NCBI RefSeq assembly: GCF_900102265.1
Contig: NZ_FNBH01000004.1
Location: 310,001-374,000 of the forward strand
Origin: Epilithonimonas hungarica
Lineage (GTDB): Bacteria; Bacteroidota; Bacteroidia; Flavobacteriales; Weeksellaceae
Reading direction: 5' to 3'
DNA length: 64,000 bases
A program made the translations under genes and the position numbers. This document shows positions 16,568-25,861 of this stretch, piece by piece; position 1 is the first letter of the stretch, and every line of letters starts with the position of its first letter. The notes below the pieces were generated by a model. It was not told where the DNA came from. It did no database searches and worked only from the letters and a program-made list of their open reading frames with translations.

Positions 16568-17146
16568 ATGCAGGATTTTATTCTTTACCTGAAATTGGGC
16601 TGGGAACACATTATTTCACTAGATGCGCTGGACCACCAGCTGTTTATTTTAGCTTTGATCGCGGTTTATTCTTATAATGATCTCAAAAAGATTCTGATCC
16701 TTGTCACTGCCTTTACGATTGGACATTCTGTAACATTAGCACTCAGCACTCTTAATGTTTTGAGAGTTCCGGGAAACTGGATCGAGTTTCTGATTCCCTT
16801 GACGATCGTTATCACTTCATTAGATAACATATTGATGAAAAACAAGCAAAAAAGTCTGATGCAGATGAACTACTATCTGGCGATGATCTTCGGTTTGATC
16901 CACGGGATGGGTTTCGCAAATACAGCAAGAATGATGATTGCGAAGGAACAGAGCATTTTTGTTCCGCTTTTAGGATTTAATATTGGTTTAGAATTGGGGC
17001 AGATCATTTTGGTCGCAGTAATATTAATTCTTCTTTTTATTCTGCTAAAGATATTTCGAGTTAATAGAAAAGATTGGATTTTGTTTGTTTCTTCAGGGGT
17101 TTTTGCACTATCCCTGAAAATGGCTTTGGAAAGAATTCCTTTTTAA
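16568..17146 (+). CDS. HupE/UreJ-like membrane protein
   Basis: From the ATG at 16568 this is a 192-residue polytopic protein with about six membrane segments. FTIGHSVTLALSTL near residue 55 and FGLIHGMGFA near 110 carry the conserved histidines of HupE/UreJ proteins, which are thought to move nickel or a similar metal. The frame is open upstream to 16397, but that stretch overlaps the opposite gene's coding region and encodes no membrane segment, so I rejected it. It is paired head to head with the DUF6702 gene. Confidence 0.8.
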   Translation: MQDFILYLKLGWEHIISLDALDHQLFILALIAVYSYNDLKKILILVTAFTIGHSVTLALSTLNVLRVPGNWIEFLIPLTIVITSLDNILMKNKQKSLMQMNYYLAMIFGLIHGMGFANTARMMIAKEQSIFVPLLGFNIGLELGQIILVAVILILLFILLKIFRVNRKDWILFVSSGVFALSLKMALERIPF

Positions 17147-17165
17147 TAATTGTTATATTTTATTT

Positions 17166-17235
17166 GGGCAGCAATTTCCGCGCTCCGTTCCCGCTATCCG
17201 CCTCTGGCGGATGAGCTCCACTCAGCTCGGGCTGC
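17166..17235 (-). repeat. REP-like structured repeat, copy 2
   Basis: Read on the minus strand it begins GCAGCCCGAGCTGA and ends GCTGCCC, matching copy 1 at 14548-14627 at both ends and in the AGCGGGA..GGA block. The centre differs: here ATCCGCC AGA GGCGGAT forms a perfect 7-bp hairpin in place of the TTTTTGT/ACAAAAA pairing of copy 1. Confidence 0.75.
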
Positions 17236-17377
17236 GAAGATTCCACTTTCCGGGAAGATAGCCGGTATTTCTAGATGAACAGTAATTCGGAAAATAAAAT
17301 ATAGAATTTTTATCTTATTCGTAACAATTTCTTACATTTGATTACTTGTAGGAAATTATCATCTAATTCTTTGAAAA

Positions 17378-19747
17378 ATGAAGCTAAAAGTTTTAGGACT
17401 TTTGTTCTGCTCTGCTGTTCTGTCAGCACAGAATATCCAAAATAATCCGGGAAGCAATCACGGTAACAAATTCGAACAGCTCGGAACGATACTTCCAACT
17501 CCAAATATTTATAGAACAGCTTCCGGCGCACCAGGTCAAGCCTATTGGCAGCAACGGGCAGATTATGATATTGAGGCATATCTGGATGAAGATAAAAGAA
17601 ATCTGAGAGGCTCAGAAACCATTACTTATTATAACAACTCTCCAGATGATCTGGATTATCTCTGGCTTCAGCTGGATGAGAATGAACAATCGTCTGTTAA
17701 GAATGCTGATTATCCTTTTTCATCGACATTACCAAAAAGAGAGATTGTAGAAAACTTAAAACCAACCGAATTACCGATTTCAGATAATGGCTATGGCGTC
17801 AATTTGGAAAAAGTAACCGATGCTAACGGGACACCTCTGAAATATGTTGTTAATAAGACAATGATGCGGATCGACCTTCCCAAAGCATTAAAAAAAGGAG
17901 AAAAGTTTGTCCTAAAGATCAACTGGAATTATAACATCCCGAATCGTATTGAAATGGGCGGTAGAGGTGGTTATGAAAACTTTCCGGAAGATGGTAACGA
18001 CCTTTACACAATCACACAATGGTTTCCAAGAATGTGTGTCTACAGCGATTTTCACGGCTGGCAGAATCATCAGTTCACGGGAAGAGGTGAGTTTGCTTTA
18101 GTATTTGGGAACTATAAGGTAAAAATGAATGTTCCTGCTGACCACGTTGTCGGTGGAACGGGTGAATGTAAAAACTATGAGCAAGTTCTTTCATCAGAAC
18201 AATTAGCGAGATACAGAAAAGCTGAAAACTCTAATGAACCGGTAGAAATTGTAACATTAGACGAAGCTAAAAAAGCAGAAAAAAAACACTCAAAACAAAG
18301 AAAGACCTGGATTTTTGAAGCCAATGACGTTCGTGATTTCGCTTGGACATCTTCAAGAAAATTTATTTGGGACGGAATGAGAGTTACGATTCCTGAAAAC
18401 AATAACAAAGTAATGGCCATGAGCCTCTACGGAAAAGAAGCTTACGGATTGTATAGAAAATTCTCTACAAAAGCAGTTGCTCATACGATCAAAACGTATT
18501 CAGAATTTACGATTCCTTATCCATATCCTGTAGCGCAATCTGTAGAAGCTTCCAATGGAATGGAATATCCAATGATCTGCTTCAATTACGGACGAACAGA
18601 AAAAGACGGAACTTACTCTGAAGCCATCAAAAACGGAATGTTAGGCGTAGTCATTCACGAGGTGGGACACAATTTTTTTCCGATGATCATCAACTCGGAT
18701 GAAAGACAATGGAGTTGGATGGATGAAGGTCTCAATACTTTTGTTGAATATCTGACAGAGGAAAAATGGGATAACAAATTTCCTTCAAAACGTGGTCCGG
18801 CCTGGACGATCGTAGATTATATGAAACTTCCGAAAGATGAATTGGAACCGATCATGTCCAATTCTGAAAACATCGCAAAGTTTGGACCGAATGCTTATTC
18901 TAAACCGGCGACGGGACTCAATATCCTTCGTGAAACCATTATGGGAAGAGAGTTATTTGATAAAGCTTTCAAAACCTATGCGAAAAGATGGGCGTTTCGC
19001 CACCCGGAGCCTGCAGATCTTTTCAGAACGATGGAGGATGCCAGTGGAGAAGATCTTGATTGGTTTTGGAGAGGATGGTTTTATGGAACAGACCCTGTTG
19101 ATATTTCTATAGATAAAGTAACAGTAGCAACGCCGGATTTTGATGGAACCCCAAAATCAGAAGATGTAAAATATACTGTCGATAAACCTGCACTTAACGA
19201 ATTTGAAGATATTTCTAAAATAAGAAACAAGGAGAATCGATCGATTAAATTCTATGTTGACGGTGATAAAGAGGTTCAGGATTTCTATTACAGATATGAC
19301 CGTGGACAAGAGAAAGTAGATACTTCCAAAGAATATTCTATGACGACAGCAAATCTTGAAAAAGTATCCAGCAAAGACGTTACAAAAGATGGCAATGTAA
19401 CAGCTTATCAGATCGATTTTTCAAACAAAGGCGGGTTGGTAATGCCAATTATTCTTGAATTTACCTTTGAAGATGGTTCTAAACTGAATGACAAAATTAA
19501 TGTTCAGATTTGGAGACACAATGAACAAAAAGCCTCTAAAACTTATTATTTTGATAAAAAATTAAAATCTGTTCAATTAGATCCTATGAGAGAAACAGCT
19601 GATATTGATACCTCCAACAATCTTTGGACTGCAACTTCTACAGAAACACAGAGCAAGTTTCAGGTTTTCAAACAGAAACAGAAAAATGCTGCAAGAGGTG
19701 CCTCCACTGGAAAAATAAATCCTATGCAAGCTGCTGGAAAAAAATAA
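17378..19747 (+). CDS. M1 family zinc metallopeptidase, exported
   Basis: This 789-residue protein has a signal peptide (MKLKVLGLLFCSAVLSAQ). The zinc site HEVGH (427-431) with E450 in MDEGLNTF, 18 residues on, is the gluzincin HExxH-18x-E pattern of M1 aminopeptidases. The usual GxMEN substrate motif appears as NGMEYP (393-398). Beta-sandwich regions flank the catalytic part. It has no T9SS tail, so it is probably periplasmic or bound to the outer face by other means. It would trim peptides from their N-terminus. It stands alone with its own terminator. Confidence 0.88.
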   Translation: MKLKVLGLLFCSAVLSAQNIQNNPGSNHGNKFEQLGTILPTPNIYRTASGAPGQAYWQQRADYDIEAYLDEDKRNLRGSETITYYNNSPDDLDYLWLQLDENEQSSVKNADYPFSSTLPKREIVENLKPTELPISDNGYGVNLEKVTDANGTPLKYVVNKTMMRIDLPKALKKGEKFVLKINWNYNIPNRIEMGGRGGYENFPEDGNDLYTITQWFPRMCVYSDFHGWQNHQFTGRGEFALVFGNYKVKMNVPADHVVGGTGECKNYEQVLSSEQLARYRKAENSNEPVEIVTLDEAKKAEKKHSKQRKTWIFEANDVRDFAWTSSRKFIWDGMRVTIPENNNKVMAMSLYGKEAYGLYRKFSTKAVAHTIKTYSEFTIPYPYPVAQSVEASNGMEYPMICFNYGRTEKDGTYSEAIKNGMLGVVIHEVGHNFFPMIINSDERQWSWMDEGLNTFVEYLTEEKWDNKFPSKRGPAWTIVDYMKLPKDELEPIMSNSENIAKFGPNAYSKPATGLNILRETIMGRELFDKAFKTYAKRWAFRHPEPADLFRTMEDASGEDLDWFWRGWFYGTDPVDISIDKVTVATPDFDGTPKSEDVKYTVDKPALNEFEDISKIRNKENRSIKFYVDGDKEVQDFYYRYDRGQEKVDTSKEYSMTTANLEKVSSKDVTKDGNVTAYQIDFSNKGGLVMPIILEFTFEDGSKLNDKINVQIWRHNEQKASKTYYFDKKLKSVQLDPMRETADIDTSNNLWTATSTETQSKFQVFKQKQKNAARGASTGKINPMQAAGKK

Positions 19748-19758
19748 ATTCAATACTT

Positions 19759-19783
19759 GGTCCTGAAATTTTCAGGACTTTTT
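19759..19783 (+). terminator. Terminator after the M1 peptidase
   Basis: GTCCTGAAA (19759-19767) pairs with TTTCAGGAC (19769-19777), followed by six Ts. It is 12 bases past the stop codon. Confidence 0.85.
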
Positions 19784-19838
19784 TATAGCAGGAATATTTT
19801 CCCCCAATTATTTTAAACATCAGTTATTAGTTACAATT

Positions 19839-20516
19839 ATGAAAAAACTATTACTAATACTTACAATTTCGCCATTTGTTCTGTCCTGTGATGGACAAGA
19901 CAAATCTGGGGCAAAATCACTTTCTGAGGAATCTTTACAATTGGAAAATTTCGATTTCAATACCAAAATTTCCACACTTCTTCCGAAAGAAACCAAAAGT
20001 AAAGAATATGCTGGTTATTACAAGGTCAAGTCGGAAATGATCGAGGTTGACACTGTTTCTGATGGCGAATTTATTGGAAGTGAAAAGCCTGTAAGAATTG
20101 AATACAGGCAGCGAAGTTTTTCCACTCGCGATGTTCTTGCCAATTTTGATGATTTTGAGTTCAACGCCATCAATTTTGTAACGAATATGGATGGAAAATT
20201 AATGCTCATCAATGCAGTCGCTGGCGAAACGGATAAAGGTAAAACGGAAGATTTCGTTTCCAAACTCAACAAAAAATACGGAAACTCAAAGAACACCAAA
20301 AGCGAATTTGTAGGACAGGATTTTGACATTTACACTTGGCAACTGAAAGACAGGATCATAAGATATTGTGTGGTTTTCGATGATGAAAAAAGCACTTTGA
20401 AGATTGGCGGAGAAAAAAATCCGCATTATCAAAGTTATCTGTATGTCATCAAAAAAGAATTTCAAAACCAGATTTTTGGAAATGTAAGTTCCGGAGATTT
20501 TGTCTTTCTGGAATAA
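19839..20516 (+). CDS. Putative lipoprotein of unknown function
   Basis: This 225-residue protein has a lipoprotein signal: MKKLLLILTISPFVLSCDG, with the lipobox Cys at 17. The mature part is charged, mixed alpha/beta, with no motif I recognise. It opens a plus-strand series of small exported or membrane proteins that runs to 26675. The next gene, a YARHG protein, follows after 43 bases and is probably in the same transcript. Confidence 0.7.
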   Translation: MKKLLLILTISPFVLSCDGQDKSGAKSLSEESLQLENFDFNTKISTLLPKETKSKEYAGYYKVKSEMIEVDTVSDGEFIGSEKPVRIEYRQRSFSTRDVLANFDDFEFNAINFVTNMDGKLMLINAVAGETDKGKTEDFVSKLNKKYGNSKNTKSEFVGQDFDIYTWQLKDRIIRYCVVFDDEKSTLKIGGEKNPHYQSYLYVIKKEFQNQIFGNVSSGDFVFLE

Positions 20517-20559
20517 ATTCTAAAAATATCAAACACAAAAAATGGAAAAATAAAAACTT

Positions 20560-21645
20560 ATGAAAAAACATATACTTCTAATATTATTGATGCTTTCAGG
20601 CTATTCTGTGTTTGCGAATGATGGCGCATTTTTCGCAAAAGGCAATCAACTGATTCCAATCAATGAGACGGATATTACGGTCAGAAAGGAAATTTTAACT
20701 CTTAAAAAAATCAGAAATCAATTTATAGAAGTTACGGTTTATTATGAGTTTTTCAATCCAAAAGAAGACAAAAAAATAACGGTCGGTTTCGAGGCATTTT
20801 CGCCGGAAGGAGACGTAGATGGATCGCCAAAAAACGGGAAACATCCGTACATGAGGGATTTCACGGTGGAACTCAATAATTCTATTCTGAAATATGATGT
20901 GGCGTATGTTTCCGACTCATTGTACAATAAAAATGGAACGATAAAGTCTTTGGATATGACAAAATTCGATGGGAATAAAAGTGGGAATTATGTCGATTTC
21001 TTTTATGTCTATCATTTTGAGGCCAATTTCAAAAAAGGACTTAACATTGTGAAACATACCTATAATTATGATTTGTCTGGTTCCATAGATTACAATTACG
21101 ATTTTGAATATGTGCTAACTGCCGCTAATCGTTGGGCAAACAAACAGATTGACGATTTTACATTGATCATTGATAACGGAGAATTTGAGACATTTTCCAT
21201 CAACAAAACCTTCTTTAAAACTTCGGATGAATGGCTGATTAACGGCATCGGAAAAACCGAAGATATCAAAGGAAGTAAAAATGCTTTTGTCGAAAACGAT
21301 GCTTTGAAATTCCATTTGCAGAAAGGGAATATTATTTTTCAAAAGAAGAATTTCAAAGTCAACGGCGATTTGTTTTTGTATGCTCAAAACTATTTAGGAA
21401 TTCAGGACTTGGAGTATATTCCTTTTTCGTATTATCAGGAAGACAAAATCGTTCAGCCGAAAAATGATTTTCAAAGAAAAGTATTAAAGAACCTGCCTTT
21501 TGCAAGACGCGGTTATGTTTTTCAGAATCAGGATTTGAATCAGTTTTACAAAAAAATGGATTGGTATATCCCAAATCCGAATTATCAGCCCAATGCTGAA
21601 ATCCTTACTGACGGGGAAAAGAAATGGATTGAGAAATGGAAATAA
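20560..21645 (+). CDS. Exported protein with C-terminal YARHG-like domain
   Basis: This 361-residue protein has a signal peptide ending GYSVFAN. The main part, about 20-290, resembles a beta-rich domain that often begins NDGAFFAKGNQLIPI in Bacteroidetes. The end holds FARRGYVFQNQDLNQFYKKMDWYIPNPNY, the YARHG pattern (aromatic/Ala-Arg-x-Gly then F...L..FY....WY.P), a small extracellular domain predicted to bind a ligand or the cell wall. Function is unknown. The probable partner is the lipoprotein gene just upstream. Confidence 0.72.
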   Translation: MKKHILLILLMLSGYSVFANDGAFFAKGNQLIPINETDITVRKEILTLKKIRNQFIEVTVYYEFFNPKEDKKITVGFEAFSPEGDVDGSPKNGKHPYMRDFTVELNNSILKYDVAYVSDSLYNKNGTIKSLDMTKFDGNKSGNYVDFFYVYHFEANFKKGLNIVKHTYNYDLSGSIDYNYDFEYVLTAANRWANKQIDDFTLIIDNGEFETFSINKTFFKTSDEWLINGIGKTEDIKGSKNAFVENDALKFHLQKGNIIFQKKNFKVNGDLFLYAQNYLGIQDLEYIPFSYYQEDKIVQPKNDFQRKVLKNLPFARRGYVFQNQDLNQFYKKMDWYIPNPNYQPNAEILTDGEKKWIEKWK

Positions 21646-21899
21646 AACTAAATTCCATAATCGGTTTCTAAGCTAAAACCAACGAATTACAATTCATTCC
21701 CAGCGGATTGTAAATGACTAACGTTAATTTTAAATTTTGCTTTATTTTAGATTCTATCAAAAAATATGATGCCATTAAAAAAATGCACAAATCTAAAAAT
21801 TGCTGTACTGATTTTAAACTGATTAAAATTGGTAAGAAAAATAAAATGATATGAATTTAATTTGACAAGTGCAGAGCTAACCAATGTTGCTTGTGCATT

Positions 21900-21931
21900 T
21901 TGTTTTACTAGATCTAAAATTTTTATATTTG
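21900..21931 (+). promoter_or_regulatory. Promoter of the small membrane-protein cluster
   Basis: TTG (21900-21902), 21 bases, then TATATTTG (21924-21931) fits the Bacteroidetes -33/-7 consensus. The start codon at 21957 is 25 bases on. The rest of the 21646-21956 gap is AT-rich and I see nothing else in it. Confidence 0.65.
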
Positions 21932-21956
21932 ATTTGAAATAAAAAACACAAACCAA

Positions 21957-22625
21957 ATGAACGAAAACTTAAAGTACATTGCCAAATTATCTGCTTCTGC
22001 AGCATCCAGTTTTCTCAAAATAAACATCTTAGGAGCTCTCTCCACCGTCATCGTTATCATCCTCGAGTTTACAATCCTGATAAAAGGGATTGATGCAGGA
22101 CATTCTGCACACGCAAGCGCGATTCCGTTTTTGCTGATGATGTTTTTCGCTAGGCCTGTCGGCTCTGTTTTGTGGTATTTGACCTGTCTTGCAAGTCCGT
22201 ACGTTTTCTTTCTGTTTGGGAATCAGTATATCATTTCCAAAATCACAAACAAGGTCATTACAGATAAATCGGAAAGTCTCATCATTCCGATTTTGGACAG
22301 GGTCTTAAACAAATTCCAGGCGAAACAACCCAACGTTTTACGAAACACAGGCGATTATTCTATGAATAAGCTGAAAATCATCCAGGCCATCAGAAAAGAT
22401 AAATCTGAGAACAAATGGCTGAGGAAAATCATTGTTTTCGGAATGAAAAAAGTGAAAATGGATGACATTGATTTTACTCAGGAAAACCTCAATTTCTACG
22501 ACATCATCAAAGTAAAAACCATCCAAACGCTGAAAAATATTTCAGAACCAAGCCGCAATATGATTTGGATTACAATTGGTGCTCAGTGGGCGATCTTGTT
22601 GTTTATTTGGCTGACCAAGTTTTAA
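21957..22625 (+). CDS. Membrane protein of unknown function
   Basis: This 222-residue protein has two N-terminal hydrophobic segments (about 22-42 and 52-90, the latter perhaps two helices), a charged middle of about 100 residues, and a C-terminal anchor (MIWITIGAQWAILLFIWLTKF). No family recognised. It begins a tightly packed run of small genes that follow each other within tens of bases, so it is probably the first gene of a long operon. Confidence 0.6.
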   Translation: MNENLKYIAKLSASAASSFLKINILGALSTVIVIILEFTILIKGIDAGHSAHASAIPFLLMMFFARPVGSVLWYLTCLASPYVFFLFGNQYIISKITNKVITDKSESLIIPILDRVLNKFQAKQPNVLRNTGDYSMNKLKIIQAIRKDKSENKWLRKIIVFGMKKVKMDDIDFTQENLNFYDIIKVKTIQTLKNISEPSRNMIWITIGAQWAILLFIWLTKF

Positions 22626-22641
22626 TTCAAAATATTTTTTG

Positions 22642-23085
22642 ATGCAAAAACTGATTTTTTTCCTAAAAAAGTTCTCCTTTTATTTTCTTGTGATTTTTGC
22701 AGGAACTTACTTGCAGGTCTATTGGGCGATGGGTTATTTGTCAGACAAGCTTTCCAGCAGTTGTTTAGATTGTAGTTTTGCTTTGGATACGTTGTTTGTT
22801 TCTTTGTTTTCGGCTGTTTTTTTTAGCTTGTTTTTTATGTTGATTTCAAGAATCAAGAATCTTTATTTAAAACTCATTCTGGAATTTTTGTTACTATCAT
22901 TTTGGTGGTTTTTTATCGATTATTCGGATTTTGTGGAAAGGGAATCTTCCTGGAGCACATATCTTTTTGAGGAAGAAATTCATGCAACATTAAACCAAGG
23001 TTTTTTCCCGATTTTGATAATGTCTGTCATTGTGATTTTCATATTTAATTACAAATTTTTTATAAATAAGAATGAAGCGAATTGA
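22642..23085 (+). CDS. Small four-helix membrane protein, unknown
   Basis: From the ATG at 22642 it is 147 residues with four predicted membrane helices (about 8-28, 47-68, 73-93, 118-140) and a pair of cysteines in SSCLDC near 36-41. It starts 16 bases after the previous gene and its end overlaps the next start by 14 bases, which supports an operon. No family recognised. Confidence 0.6.
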   Translation: MQKLIFFLKKFSFYFLVIFAGTYLQVYWAMGYLSDKLSSSCLDCSFALDTLFVSLFSAVFFSLFFMLISRIKNLYLKLILEFLLLSFWWFFIDYSDFVERESSWSTYLFEEEIHATLNQGFFPILIMSVIVIFIFNYKFFINKNEAN

Positions 23086-23375
23086 AAAGATCAAGATCCT
23101 AAAAGCAATCGTAGCACTTTTGCTCTTCATTGGCATTCCGATTTTGTTATTCTATCTTGGAGTTGTAGTTCCGGAATATTGCGCTTGTGACGAAACGATG
23201 TACGAAGGTCAAAAAGGAATTGATATTTGGGGCGATATGGTTTATTTTGCGATGCTGAAAGTCAGGATTTTGCTAAGGCATTTTTTCAGCTTCTTACGAT
23301 GGTGATTTTGGTTTTTTCGGCTATTCTGGCTCTTATCTATTTCTTAATTTATCGAATTAAAAAAAAAACAAATGA
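23072..23375 (+). pseudogene. Frameshifted small membrane protein
   Basis: The frame from ATG 23072 encodes a membrane helix and PEYCACDETMYEGQKG, then at 23245-23248 (TTTT) loses sense and stops at 23305. The other frame carries on naturally as AESQDFAKAFFQLL and a second helix up to the A10 run at 23359-23368, where it runs into the next gene. Adding one T at the first run and one A at the second would give an intact protein of about 100 residues ending in a TGA that overlaps the next ATG. Either the gene is broken or the sequence has homopolymer errors. Confidence 0.6.
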
Positions 23376-23860
23376 GAAACATATTACTGACCTTTATTTT
23401 ATTGGGTTTTTCATTTCTGTTCAAAGCTCAAAACCAATCTCAGAACGATATCTGGAGCGGAAGCTATGAAGTGTATCCAAAGGATGATAAAAAGGCTTTA
23501 GATACTTTATTCATCGCAAAAACTAAAGATGTAAAATCGGAAGATGTTCCTGCAAGATTTGAATCGGATTTAAAAAGATGGATTGTTACTTCCAAAAAAG
23601 ATGAAAGGAAAGATGCTTTGGTAATCCGCAGATTTATTTTTAATCTTGAGGATGATGATAACGAATATGAGCAATTTGGCTGGACAAAGCTTTATCAGGA
23701 AGAGAAAATAAGCTGTATTGATGGCGGCCATTTTTTCATTTGTCAGACAAAACCAAATACAACAGTAGATTTCCAGAAGGAAGGAACGTTCTTTACCAAA
23801 ACCGGATTTTTCGGTGTTTGGCTGCATTTTGGCTTGGTAGAACTGAAAAAACTTGATTAA
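23372..23860 (+). CDS. Exported protein of unknown function
   Basis: This 162-residue protein has a signal peptide (MRNILLTFILLGFSFLFKAQ). The mature part of about 140 residues is rich in Asp, Glu and Lys and contains IWSGSYEVY and a C-terminal TFFTKTGFFGVWLHFGLVEL. It looks like a small beta-barrel or lipocalin-type fold, but I do not recognise the family. It lies in the same run as its neighbours, 12 bases before the next gene. Confidence 0.6.
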   Translation: MRNILLTFILLGFSFLFKAQNQSQNDIWSGSYEVYPKDDKKALDTLFIAKTKDVKSEDVPARFESDLKRWIVTSKKDERKDALVIRRFIFNLEDDDNEYEQFGWTKLYQEEKISCIDGGHFFICQTKPNTTVDFQKEGTFFTKTGFFGVWLHFGLVELKKLD

Positions 23861-23872
23861 AAACTAAATCCA

Positions 23873-24361
23873 ATGAAATCAAAACCAATCTTAACCATTC
23901 TTTTGACAGCGATTGTCTTCTTTGCTTTAGGATTTTTAGGTAAAGATTTTTATCAAAATAAATCAAAGTCTGAAAATATTCCTGTAACCAAAAATCAATC
24001 GGACCGCATCCAAACAAAAGATGAAACCAAAACCGAAAATAAAAATACAGATTTTTCTAAAGTGTTGAAAGGTAAATATATTCTTGAAGGTGCAGATTAT
24101 GCGGGATTCGAATTTATAGATGATGAAACGATAAGCTGGACAAACGAAATGTTCCCGATGGACCCGGACACGATGCGCCTGAAATGGATTGATGAACACA
24201 CTTTCGTTACCACTTTTACCAAAAATATTGAAAAAGGTTGTCCGCCAAGAAACTGGGTGCGAAAGATAGAATCTTATGACGGACACAAATTGGTCATCAG
24301 AGATTATTGGACAGGTTGGGGAGAATCCAAAGACGAATCGGAAGTTTTTTACAAAGAATAA
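23873..24361 (+). CDS. Membrane-anchored protein of unknown function
   Basis: This 162-residue protein has one N-terminal anchor (residues 5-23), a Lys/Asn/Thr-rich linker of about 40 residues, and a C-terminal beta-rich domain with LKGKYILEGADYAGFEFIDDETISW. It appears to sit in the periplasm tethered to the inner membrane. No family recognised. Confidence 0.6.
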   Translation: MKSKPILTILLTAIVFFALGFLGKDFYQNKSKSENIPVTKNQSDRIQTKDETKTENKNTDFSKVLKGKYILEGADYAGFEFIDDETISWTNEMFPMDPDTMRLKWIDEHTFVTTFTKNIEKGCPPRNWVRKIESYDGHKLVIRDYWTGWGESKDESEVFYKE

Positions 24362-24435
24362 TAATTTCCAAACACGAATTGTCAATATTACGATTATAAA
24401 ATTTAGATTAGTATTAAATTTGATATAAAACACAA

Positions 24436-25137
24436 ATGATGAGAAACTATTTGCAACTATTTATCTTAATATTTTTCAGCCTAAATATTAACGCCCAAAA
24501 TCTAAGGGAAGAAATCAAACTAAAAAATGCTGATTTTAAAATCTATGATACGGATTCCAGCGAAAAAGATTTGGAAGTAACCAGATATCAAATCATCGAT
24601 TCCAAAGGAGATAAATTGGAACACATCGCCCGGGTTTTTGATAAAAAGAAGGATAAGGAAACGTTTTTAGGGATTTACAGAAAGAATGATTCTGAGATTC
24701 ATTTTATAGAATTTAATCAGACCAAGGAAACGCCGACTTTAGACCATTACGTTTATACGCCTGATGCAAAAGGTAAATTGGTACTTGTGAAAAAAGAAGT
24801 TGGTTTGAAAGATTATCCTGCAGATTTGCCTCCGAAATTTAAAAATAACAAACCGATTCACCCGGAATTTGTCGGTGGTGATGCCGAACTGAATAAATGG
24901 GTTGAGAAAAATATCGCTCCAATCCTGAAAAAAGAATTGGCTACAAAAGATCTTGTCCTCACGCTGGAAATAGACGAAAACGGAACTGCGACTTTGCAGA
25001 ATCTGTCATTGCTTTCATTAAACAGCGAAACGGAAAAAGCCCTGATTGCAAAAATCAAAGAGATGCCAAAATGGAACACCACAATCCAAGGTTATAAAGT
25101 GACGGGATTGGCTTTTATTCCTGTTTCTAAGCCTTAG
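24436..25137 (+). CDS. Exported protein with TonB C-terminal-like domain
   Basis: This 233-residue protein has a signal peptide ending NINAQ. The C-terminal third has HPEFVGGDAELNKWVEKNIAP, VLTLEIDENGTATLQNLSLLS and MPKWNTTIQGYKVTG, the order seen in TonB-type C-terminal domains of Bacteroidetes (PeFpGG...l..yl..n). It has no membrane anchor or Pro-rich linker, so it is not a classical TonB and may be a free periplasmic relative. Its promoter lies in the 74-base gap upstream. Confidence 0.68.
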   Translation: MMRNYLQLFILIFFSLNINAQNLREEIKLKNADFKIYDTDSSEKDLEVTRYQIIDSKGDKLEHIARVFDKKKDKETFLGIYRKNDSEIHFIEFNQTKETPTLDHYVYTPDAKGKLVLVKKEVGLKDYPADLPPKFKNNKPIHPEFVGGDAELNKWVEKNIAPILKKELATKDLVLTLEIDENGTATLQNLSLLSLNSETEKALIAKIKEMPKWNTTIQGYKVTGLAFIPVSKP

Positions 25138-25174
25138 ATAATTATTTTGAAATTGTTAATTAATAATCGAATTA

Positions 25175-25618
25175 ATGGGAAAACTGACCGGATATTTCAC
25201 GATAACTTGGCTGATCATTTTGATAGTCAGTTTTTTGGTTTCAAGGTTTTTATTGATTCAACTATTAGGGCTCGATGATGATTCCAATGAATGGTGGATG
25301 GCAATCATTACGGGCATTTCTTTTATTTATTCTTTAAAATTTGTTTTCTTTTTGACCTTATCTTCTGTGACTATTTTCCTGAATCTTTTTAAGAAGATCA
25401 GGAACAATTGGTTCTTGTCTTTGTTGACCTATTCATTGATTCCGCTGTTGACTTTTTCGGGTATGATTATCGGTGATATGATAGAAAACGGAAACAGTTT
25501 TGAAGCCATAAAAAGTATTGCAAAATTTTCTGGTAGTTTGGTTTTACCACATTTGGCTTGTACGCTGGTTTGTTTTCTACATTTCAGGAAATTGATGGGA
25601 AACGAGAAATTTAATTAA
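25175..25618 (+). CDS. Four-helix membrane protein, unknown
   Basis: This 147-residue protein has four hydrophobic helices (about 8-28, 43-68, 83-101, 122-140). No motif is recognised. It is followed after 3 bases by another small membrane gene, so the two are probably coupled. Confidence 0.55.
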   Translation: MGKLTGYFTITWLIILIVSFLVSRFLLIQLLGLDDDSNEWWMAIITGISFIYSLKFVFFLTLSSVTIFLNLFKKIRNNWFLSLLTYSLIPLLTFSGMIIGDMIENGNSFEAIKSIAKFSGSLVLPHLACTLVCFLHFRKLMGNEKFN

Positions 25619-25621
25619 ACT

Positions 25622-25831
25622 ATGACGATTCTTTTTTTGATTTTATTCATTCCTCTTTTATCGATTGCTTGGTTCGGAACAGATTATTTGGTAAAGAAAA
25701 TAATGAGGGAAAGATATAACATCAAAATTACTTTGATTTCGTTTGCTTTGATGATGCCTATTTTATTTATAATGTTTATTTACATTTTGTTGTCGTTGGC
25801 TTTTATGTCGGGCGCTGAGTTTAAAGATTGA
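25622..25831 (+). CDS. Two-helix small membrane protein, unknown
   Basis: This 69-residue protein has two hydrophobic helices (about 2-20 and 37-60) separated by a basic loop (KKIMRERYN). It lies within the run of small membrane proteins, with a start codon 4 bases after the previous stop. No family recognised. Confidence 0.5.
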   Translation: MTILFLILFIPLLSIAWFGTDYLVKKIMRERYNIKITLISFALMMPILFIMFIYILLSLAFMSGAEFKD

Positions 25832-25861
25832 AAATTAAATTTAACCTTAACAAAAACACGG

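Noticed and set aside
23963-24433. A 156-codon open frame on the minus strand
   Set aside because: It is antisense to a signal-anchored protein in a same-strand operon and its composition (Phe/Ile/Arg-rich) is that of a shadow frame.
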